Virus record (IMG/VR): IMGVR_UViG_3300046533_000321 | Span: 1-41,147 of that record | From: a virus | Length of the DNA: 41,147 nt | Direction: 5' to 3' (one strand) | Part shown: piece by piece, positions 37,076 through 41,147 of the stretch | How the letters are laid out: each line of letters begins with the position of its first letter | Position numbering within the stretch: position 1 is the first letter of the stretch | The notes under the pieces: generated by a model | What the model was told of the DNA's origin: nothing | The model's database searches: none | What the model saw: only the letters and a program-made list of their open reading frames with translations | Made by a program: the position numbers and the translations under genes

Positions 37076-37504
37076 ATGACGAACTACATGCGCCTCGACA
37101 CCGAAGAGCGGTGTCACTGCGGTGCTCACAAGCAGGGCAGTGACCACTGCCCGATCTGCGGCTGCGAGGAGTTCGAGCAGCGGTGTGACCACATCCACAT
37201 AGTGGATCCGACCTACTTGGTCATCCACGGCAACCACACCTCGACGAAGACGGCGGTCGACTACGTCGCTCACATCGTCTACGGCAACCCTCGGATCGAG
37301 GCGGTTACCGTAGGTAGCAAGTTCGTGGCGCTGGTCGAGTTCCCTGGTTCCCAGGGCACCCAGGCTCAGTACACGTTCGAGCGGATGGGGAGCTTCCCGC
37401 ACGGAGCCTGCATGGCGATGGACAAGGCTATCGCCTTGAGGGAGTTCGGCAGCTGGATCTACCACTACGCACCCGGCACCGTCGTTGGAAACGACGCGGT
37501 CTAG
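37076..37504 (+). CDS. Zinc-ribbon protein of unknown function, 142 aa
   Basis: The N-terminus has CHCGAHKQGSDHCPICGC, two Cys pairs that should bind zinc. The remainder is a beta-rich domain (EAVTVGSKFVALVEFPGSQG, AQYTFERMGSF) with a helix (ACMAMDKAIALREFG). GGAGG lies nine bases before the ATG. No family was recognised. Confidence 0.7.
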   Translation: MTNYMRLDTEERCHCGAHKQGSDHCPICGCEEFEQRCDHIHIVDPTYLVIHGNHTSTKTAVDYVAHIVYGNPRIEAVTVGSKFVALVEFPGSQGTQAQYTFERMGSFPHGACMAMDKAIALREFGSWIYHYAPGTVVGNDAV

Positions 37505-37576
37505 CGGACAGGGTCGGTGAGGCTCCACGGAGCCTTGCCGTTCCATTCCGGTGGAATGGATGACACGGAGGTACGC
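37505..37576 (+). repeat. Intercistronic start-associated module, copy 4
   Basis: CGGACAGGGTCGGTG, first stem AGGCTCC/GGAGCCT with a two-base loop, TTGCCGT, second stem TCCATTCC/GGAATGGA with GGT loop, then GACACGGAGGTACGC and the ATG. Almost identical to copy 5 except that the arms of the first stem are exchanged. Confidence 0.75.
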
Positions 37577-37843
37577 ATGACCGAGTACATCACCAATGCC
37601 GACTACCGTCGGCAGAAGAGCGGCCTGACCAGGGCGATCAACTCTGGCGATCCGCTGAAGGTTCTCGACAACGTCGAGAAGACGCTCAAGGAGTGGAGCG
37701 GCAAGGCGTGGCCCGATGCCTGGGCACGTTGGCGGAACGCCGTCGAGGATGCACGGTGGACTTACGTCCACAGCGAGGAGTGGGGTCTGCCGATGCCCGA
37801 GACTCTGTCTCGGTTCGACAACCTGCTTCGGGACCTCGGATGA
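37577..37843 (+). CDS. Small helical protein, 88 aa
   Basis: Charged and helical throughout (NADYRRQKSGLTRAINSGDP, NVEKTLKEWSGKAWPDAWAR). It is a compact single-domain protein with many Trp residues. The ATG follows GACACGGAGGTACGC. The stop overlaps the next start (ATGA). No family was recognised. Confidence 0.65.
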   Translation: MTEYITNADYRRQKSGLTRAINSGDPLKVLDNVEKTLKEWSGKAWPDAWARWRNAVEDARWTYVHSEEWGLPMPETLSRFDNLLRDLG

Positions 37844-37959
37844 AGTTCATCCGTTGGTACTTCGAGGTCAACGCTGAACGTCCCCTTACGGGGACGTGGA
37901 TCTCGAAGACGATCCTGCTGGCCGTCATCGTCTGGGCGATCTTTCAGATCGCCACCTGA
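37840..37959 (+). CDS. Membrane microprotein, 39 aa
   Basis: Starts in an ATGA overlap with the preceding gene. A basic/aromatic N-terminus (MKFIRWYFEV) is followed by one membrane helix at the C-terminus (SKTILLAVIVWAIFQIA). It is translationally coupled and likely inserted in the host membrane. Function unknown. Confidence 0.6.
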   Translation: MKFIRWYFEVNAERPLTGTWISKTILLAVIVWAIFQIAT

Positions 37960-38031
37960 TCGGACAGGGTCGGTGGAGCCTTCGAGGCTCTGCCGTTCCA
38001 TTCCGGTGGAATGGAAGACACGGAGGTGAGC
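37960..38031 (+). repeat. Intercistronic start-associated module, copy 5
   Basis: CGGACAGGGTCGGTG, first stem GAGCCT/AGGCTC with TCG loop, TGCCG, second stem TTCCATTCC/GGAATGGAA with GGT loop, then GACACGGAGGTGAGC and the ATG. Confidence 0.75.
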
Positions 38032-38415
38032 ATGAGCAACTTCGCCAAAGGCGAGAGGGTCTTCATCATGGACGCTCGCGGTGGGCACCACGGCACCGTC
38101 CAGGGCGTCCTGCGAAGCGGACTGATCTCAGTCCGCTGGGACTCTGGGATGTTCGAGCGGTGCGAGGCCGAGGAGCTTCAGTTCTCCACCACGGTCGAAG
38201 ACCGTGAGGCAGAGCAGTTGACTCCGACGGGCCACGTCATCGGGGCGACCTACTGGTCGTCCTACTGGGGCGGCACCTACAAGGTCGTCGGCACCGTAGG
38301 TGACTTCGGCGTCGTCGTGGAGTGTGTCCTCCCTGGGGGAGGAGCGCACCAAACGGTCGGAGAGCAGTGGTCACACGCCACGACGCTCGACCGCAAGGAT
38401 GTCCGGATCGGCTGA
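38032..38415 (+). CDS. Beta-rich protein, possible tandem SH3/KOW-like, 127 aa
   Basis: Two similar beta units are visible: FAKGERVFIMDARGGHHGTV with GLISVRWDSG, and YWSSYWGGTYKVVGTVGDFG with VVVECVLPGG. This suggests a pair of small barrel domains of SH3 or KOW type, which often bind RNA or proteins. A 10-bp hairpin (AGCGGACTGA arm) lies at 38116-38137. The domain idea is tentative. Confidence 0.6.
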   Translation: MSNFAKGERVFIMDARGGHHGTVQGVLRSGLISVRWDSGMFERCEAEELQFSTTVEDREAEQLTPTGHVIGATYWSSYWGGTYKVVGTVGDFGVVVECVLPGGGAHQTVGEQWSHATTLDRKDVRIG

Positions 38416-38473
38416 CGTAACGGTGGGGCCTTCAGGCCCTGCCGTCGCATCACCCAACCACGGAGGAGGAACG
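38416..38473 (+). repeat. Intercistronic start-associated module, copy 6 (shortened)
   Basis: First stem GGGCCT/AGGCCC with a two-base loop, then CTGCCG and a degenerate second part, ending CCACGGAGGAGGAACG before the ATG. Confidence 0.6.
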
Positions 38474-38794
38474 ATGAACGACGGCACCGTCGAAGACGGT
38501 CGCATCGTGGACTGCCGCATCTGCGGCGTCACGACGCACATGATCGACCCCGAGGAGATGAACGAGGTCTGCGATGCTTGCAGCATCGGGGGTTGGGGAC
38601 ACGTCAAGAAGGCGTACCTCCTTCGGAGAGGCGACGTGATCTTCAGGGGAGGTCGGCAGTCGGTGATCCTCCAAGAGGAGGATTGGGGCAAGCGGCGGAT
38701 GCTGCAGGTCCGCGACGACGACGGGAAGGTGGGCGACCTGCTCCTGCGCTCGACCGACCTCGTCCACGTACACATGGACAGGCAGGAGCCGTAG
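38474..38794 (+). CDS. Zinc-ribbon protein, 106 aa
   Basis: CRICGVTTHMIDPEEMNEVCDACS forms a CxxC...CxxC zinc ribbon at residues about 15-36. A basic beta segment (AYLLRRGDVIFRGGRQSVIL) and an acidic end follow. Hairpins at 38486, 38572 and 38666. Family unknown, likely nucleic-acid binding. Confidence 0.65.
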   Translation: MNDGTVEDGRIVDCRICGVTTHMIDPEEMNEVCDACSIGGWGHVKKAYLLRRGDVIFRGGRQSVILQEEDWGKRRMLQVRDDDGKVGDLLLRSTDLVHVHMDRQEP

Positions 38795-38849
38795 GCCACA
38801 TGCGCCTTCGGAGCTTTGCTCCGGGCTGTTCGGAGAATGTTCGGACTGC

Positions 38850-38879
38850 TTGACAGATCGAATCTGGTCCAGCTACGTT
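38850..38879 (+). promoter_or_regulatory. Rightward promoter P2 (TTGACA, 18 bp, TACGTT)
   Basis: TTGACA and TACGTT are 18 bases apart, with the same flanks as P1 (GTTCGGA upstream and CTGGTCCAGCTA within the spacer and -10). The predicted start is near 38886. It drives the 183-residue gene and those after it. Confidence 0.7.
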
Positions 38880-38939
38880 GGTGTCCGGCACCGAGATCCC
38901 ACCCTGTGTTTCAGGGGCTGCGGTCGGTGTCGGACACCA
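38879..38939 (+). promoter_or_regulatory. Structured 5' leader / operator downstream of P2
   Basis: Sixteen-base arms (TGGTGTCCGGCACCGA and TCGGTGTCGGACACCA) pair fully with one G-T wobble. A CCCTG/CAGGG stem lies at the top. The left arm touches the -10, so the dyad could be a repressor site in DNA or an mRNA-end hairpin. No ligand pattern of a known riboswitch was recognised. Confidence 0.65.
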
Positions 38940-39024
38940 CGGGAAGCGGTGTGCTGCGGAGGGTGCCCCATCTGGGACGCCGCCCGGAGCAATGTCGCTC
39001 CCACAACACGGAGGTATCACCAGC

Positions 39025-39576
39025 ATGAAGGCCAACGTCACGGTCGAGTTCTCGCTCGGCACGACCATCGAGCCTGAGGTCAACGACTACCACTGGGACA
39101 GTGGCTCGGTCACGGACTTCAAGGGCGAGTCGTACTTCTCCGCCGAGAGCTTCACCGTCCAGGGAGGCTCGCTCACGTTCACGGTCGAAGACGACTCGTT
39201 CACGGACGAGGACGACGTGAAGGAGTGGGTCCGCTCCGAGGTCATCAACGATGACAACGAGGTCGAGGACTCGAACGGGATCACCTGGGTGGTCGAGGAA
39301 CTCGACATCGAGGTCGAGATCGAGGAGGCTCCGCTTCCGACCCTCGAAGAGGCGATCCAGACGCTCGGCACGTTCGCCGAGGAGCGTCGGAACGACGAGG
39401 AGTGGGGCGAGATCGCTCGCGCCGCCATCGTCGTCCTCGACACCCTCGGGACCGTCGAGGCCCGTGTCTCCAGCCTGGAGGCGCGGCTCGAAGAGCAGTC
39501 GCAGCGGATCGAGGGCCTCGTCGCTCTCGCCGCGGCTCCTGCCAACCCGGACCCCGAAGGGGATCACCCCTTCTAG
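39025..39576 (+). CDS. Acidic protein with C-terminal coiled coil, 183 aa
   Basis: Residues 1-105 are a very acidic beta-rich domain (VTDFKGESYFSAESFTVQGG, DDSFTDEDDVKEWVRSEVI). Residues about 125-170 are a coiled coil (LGTVEARVSSLEARLEEQSQ). It is probably oligomeric. CAACACGGAGGTATC lies upstream of the ATG. No family was recognised. Hairpins are few here, unlike its neighbours. Confidence 0.65.
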   Translation: MKANVTVEFSLGTTIEPEVNDYHWDSGSVTDFKGESYFSAESFTVQGGSLTFTVEDDSFTDEDDVKEWVRSEVINDDNEVEDSNGITWVVEELDIEVEIEEAPLPTLEEAIQTLGTFAEERRNDEEWGEIARAAIVVLDTLGTVEARVSSLEARLEEQSQRIEGLVALAAAPANPDPEGDHPF

Positions 39577-39662
39577 CCGTCTGACAGCGGGTGGGGGAGC
39601 TTGCTCCCCTCGCCCGGTGCAGATGTCACGCACCGCATCGAACATCACGGAGGTGATGACGC
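39577..39662 (+). repeat. Intercistronic start-associated module, copy 7
   Basis: First stem GGGGAGC/GCTCCCC with TT loop, a CGCCC linker, second stem CGGTGC/GCACCG with a nine-base loop, then ATCACGGAGGTGATGACGC leading to the ATG. Confidence 0.6.
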
Positions 39663-40091
39663 ATGGCGCTCACATGGAACGTGAAGGGAATCGCGAACAG
39701 CGACGAGGTCTGCTGGTTCACGGCGGAGGTCGATGAGCCGAACCACTTCATCGAGAAGGGGAAGCAGTACCTGTCGCCGCTCACGAACGCCTTCATCTGG
39801 CACAGCCTCTCGACGGGGATCGGAACGATCACCGAGGCGAACGCTGGAGAGGTGTACGCACGGATCTCGCTGCTCGAACAGGTCTACGGAGCTTCGCTCC
39901 TGTCGAGTGACGGCCCGGTGCCGATCACGATGGACGATGTGACTCGTCACATCGGGCTGGTCACGAACGCCTCGTTCAAGGACGAGTCCCGCGCCAGCTT
40001 CCTGAAGCGGCACATCACGTACAAGCTCGACGACTCGGTCCGCAACTACAAGCGGCACGTCGAGCGGCAGGCCGCAGAAGCCACAGCCTAG
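39663..40091 (+). CDS. Protein of unknown function, 142 aa
   Basis: Alpha/beta protein beginning MALTWNVKGIANSDEVCWF, with NAFIWHSLSTGIGTITEANA and DDVTRHIGLVTNASFKDESR in the middle and a basic C-terminus (SVRNYKRHVERQAAEA). It follows TCACGGAGGTGATG. A 9-bp hairpin (CGATGTGAC arm) lies at 39935-39954. No family was recognised. Confidence 0.65.
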   Translation: MALTWNVKGIANSDEVCWFTAEVDEPNHFIEKGKQYLSPLTNAFIWHSLSTGIGTITEANAGEVYARISLLEQVYGASLLSSDGPVPITMDDVTRHIGLVTNASFKDESRASFLKRHITYKLDDSVRNYKRHVERQAAEATA

Positions 40092-40109
40092 CGTCCGGCA
40101 GTGGGTGTA

Positions 40110-40136
40110 GACCAGCGTAGCTCTGCTATACTGGTC
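40110..40136. promoter_or_regulatory. Dyad overlapping a TATACT -10 (candidate operator/promoter)
   Basis: GACCAG and CTGGTC flank an inner TAGC/GCTA pair, making a 27-base dyad. A consensus-like TATACT at 40127-40132 lies in its right arm. No good -35 is present, so the promoter may be activator-dependent or weak. Repression by the downstream HTH protein is plausible. Confidence 0.5.
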
Positions 40137-40185
40137 CATGCCCCGTGCGGATGGTCGGCACGGAAACGACGACGAGAGGGGAGGA

Positions 40186-40407
40186 ATGCCAACACGCCCA
40201 CTCAGCACGACCCGCTTTGCGGAGGAGGTCCAGGGGAGGCTCATCGACACGCATGAGACGCTCGCCCTGGTCGGCTTGCGGAGCAAGCAGTCGCTCCACA
40301 ACCGCATCGCAGCAGGGAAGCTCCCGAAGCCAGTGATCACGCTGGAGCGGAGCTACGCATTCTGGGACCGCGTAGCGGTCCTCAAGGCAGCATCGACACG
40401 GAGGTAA
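40186..40407 (+). CDS. AlpA/excisionase-type helix-turn-helix protein, 73 aa
   Basis: DTHETLALVGLRSKQSLHNR, then IAAGKLPKPVITLERSYAFW and RVAVLKA is the MerR/AlpA-type motif that docks a short HTH followed by a wing. The chosen ATG has GGGGAGG just upstream. An ATG 16 codons earlier (five bases after the -10) would need leaderless translation and is less likely. A local regulator, perhaps of its own promoter. Confidence 0.75.
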   Translation: MPTRPLSTTRFAEEVQGRLIDTHETLALVGLRSKQSLHNRIAAGKLPKPVITLERSYAFWDRVAVLKAASTRR

Positions 40408-40414
40408 GACCAGC

Positions 40415-41147
40415 ATGACTCGCACAGTCGAGAACCTCGACGCGCTGATGTCGAGGATCGTGGCGGAAGACCGCCGCAAGTACGACGTGATCGCAGACAC
40501 CCGCTCGATGAACGTGGGCGTCCGGATCAACGAGGAGGGCAAGGGCGGCACCGTCGAGCTTGACCTCGACACGCCGGGCCAGGAGCTTCGCTCCTTCCGG
40601 CTGACCGACCACATGCAGGGCCAGATCTCGACCGATCTGGGCATCCCGAAGAAGTACTTCGACCGGATGCGTCAGGACGCCCCGTCTCTGTTCGAGACGA
40701 ACGTCCGCCACTGGATGATGAACGAGCCGAAGGCTCGCATGATCCGTGGACTCACGAACGGCTCCGAGATGATGACGGGCCGGGCCTGGATGTCCGACAA
40801 GTTCCGCCGCCTCGACAACATCGAGGTCGCTCGGATGCTCCTGCCCGAGTTCGACAAGCTCGGCACCGAGGTGCAGTTCCACCAGGCCGCGGTCACGGAG
40901 CAGAAGCTCCACATCCGCGCCCTGTTCCCCGCCCTGGAGCGGGACATCAAGGCGGTCGGTGACACCGTCCGCTGGGGCATCGCCATCGAGAACAGCGAGA
41001 TCGGCGCTGGCTCGTTGAAGCTGTCCGGCTTCGTGATGGTGCTGATCTGCACGAACGGCATGGTCACGTCGAAGGTGCTGAACGTGCGCCACGTCGGCAA
41101 GCGTGAGGGCGAAGGCGTCCTCTCGAACGAGGCCCTCCGGGCCGACG
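40415..41147 (+). CDS. DUF932-family phage/plasmid-like protein (partial, runs off the window)
   Basis: The ATG follows GACACGGAGGTAAGACC. The translated part (244 residues) matches the DUF932 phage/plasmid-like family: an N-terminal FRLTDHMQGQISTDLGIPKK-type segment, GRAWMSDKFRRLDNIEVARM in the middle, and SEIGAGSLKLSGFVMVLICT, NGMVTSKVLNVRHVGKREGE towards the edge. The family is widespread on phages and plasmids, and its activity is unknown. It continues beyond the window. Confidence 0.8.
   Translation, partial: MTRTVENLDALMSRIVAEDRRKYDVIADTRSMNVGVRINEEGKGGTVELDLDTPGQELRSFRLTDHMQGQISTDLGIPKKYFDRMRQDAPSLFETNVRHWMMNEPKARMIRGLTNGSEMMTGRAWMSDKFRRLDNIEVARMLLPEFDKLGTEVQFHQAAVTEQKLHIRALFPALERDIKAVGDTVRWGIAIENSEIGAGSLKLSGFVMVLICTNGMVTSKVLNVRHVGKREGEGVLSNEALRAD

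Larger units (their letters stand above)
38795..39024. other. Intergenic promoter and leader region P2
   Basis: No gene is supported. It contains a CGGAGC/GCTCCG hairpin (38809-38823), promoter P2, a large leader inverted repeat (38879-38939) and the ACAACACGGAGGTATC start-associated element. Confidence 0.6.
34012..40595. repeat. Zone of about 60 short perfect hairpins
   Basis: Perfect inverted repeats with stems of 6-12 bp and loops of 2-4 bases occur about every 70 bases from 34.0 to 37.0 kb and more sparsely to 40.6 kb. They lie in genes on both strands and in gaps. Examples (start-end): 34597-34615, 35500-35519, 35553-35571, 35648-35668, 35873-35892, 36066-36087, 36555-36574, 36750-36770, 36815-36832, 38116-38137, 39935-39954. 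Stem sequences differ. Among three-base loops, most are GNA or its complement TNC (GAA, GTA, GGA, TTC, TAC, TGC), many closed by a C-G pair. Confidence 0.85.

Noticed and set aside
34012-40595. CRISPR array as an explanation of the repeats
   Set aside because: Stems are all different, spacing is irregular and most lie inside genes.
34012-40595. REP/MITE-like mobile element as an explanation of the hairpins
   Set aside because: There is no shared stem sequence, no tetranucleotide head and no target duplications; only the loop class is shared.
34012-40595. N4-type hairpin promoters for a virion RNA polymerase
   Set aside because: N4 promoters use a hairpin plus conserved flanks and a giant virion polymerase. 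No such flanks recur and the 1549-residue protein shows no polymerase motifs that I can see. It remains an idea only.
1-41147. tRNA genes, integrase, attachment site, replication origin or genome end
   Set aside because: None could be recognised by reading. Their absence from the whole genome cannot be concluded from this window.

Overview
The window is part of the genome of a high-GC, tailed, short-tailed (podovirus-like) bacteriophage. The host is most likely an actinobacterium. The evidence is GC-rich codon use with many GTG starts, gene families common in actinobacteriophages (GP88-like, DUF932-like, DUF7694-like, paired zinc-ribbon proteins), GGAGG ribosome sites, and TTGACA/TANNTT promoters. 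No DNA polymerase, primase, helicase, integrase or tRNA was found, and neither genome end is recognisable, so the window is an internal piece of a larger genome.

Layout. (1) Positions 1-3448, + strand: a run of small genes almost all joined by 4-base ATGA/GTGA overlaps. It includes a Cas4/RecB-like Fe-S PD-(D/E)XK nuclease, C2H2 and zinc-ribbon proteins, an HNH nuclease and a LexA-type winged helix. (2) Positions 3416-26940, - strand: the virion module, transcribed right to left. The order is large terminase, a small acidic protein, portal, a small protein, scaffold, major capsid protein, small head/tail proteins, two large repeat-rich tail proteins, adaptor, tail nozzle, collar-domain fibre, two coiled ejection-type proteins, a 1549-residue polyvalent protein with an HELAH zincin motif, and a virion lysin (SLT plus NlpC/P60). 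The separate adaptor and nozzle genes and the absence of a long-tail tape measure argue for a short tail. (3) Positions 27074-33870, mixed strands: lysis and accessory genes. These include a secreted SLT-type muralytic enzyme, an M23-like endolysin with a holin candidate, a PD-(D/E)XK-like protein, a putative Acb2/Tad1-type cyclic-nucleotide sponge (anti-CBASS or anti-Thoeris), a secreted collagen-like protein, and a ribbon-helix-helix protein beside a perfect palindrome. (4) Positions 34148-41147, mostly + strand: probable early or regulatory genes, many of unknown function, run from at least two near-identical promoters (34981 and 38850).

The most unusual signal is in region 4. From about 34.0 to 40.6 kb the DNA is studded with roughly 60 short perfect inverted repeats: 6-12 bp stems with loops of 2-4 bases. 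They lie in genes of both strands and between genes. Stem sequences are unrelated, but about two thirds of the three-base loops are GNA on one strand (TNC on the other), a loop class known to make unusually stable DNA mini-hairpins. Most genes in this region also begin with a shared start-associated element containing ACACGGAGG, preceded in several cases by a two-hairpin intercistronic module whose stems show compensatory changes between copies. I did not see this density of hairpins in the structural half, although I read it less exhaustively.

All functional names rest on reading motifs by eye. No database search was possible.
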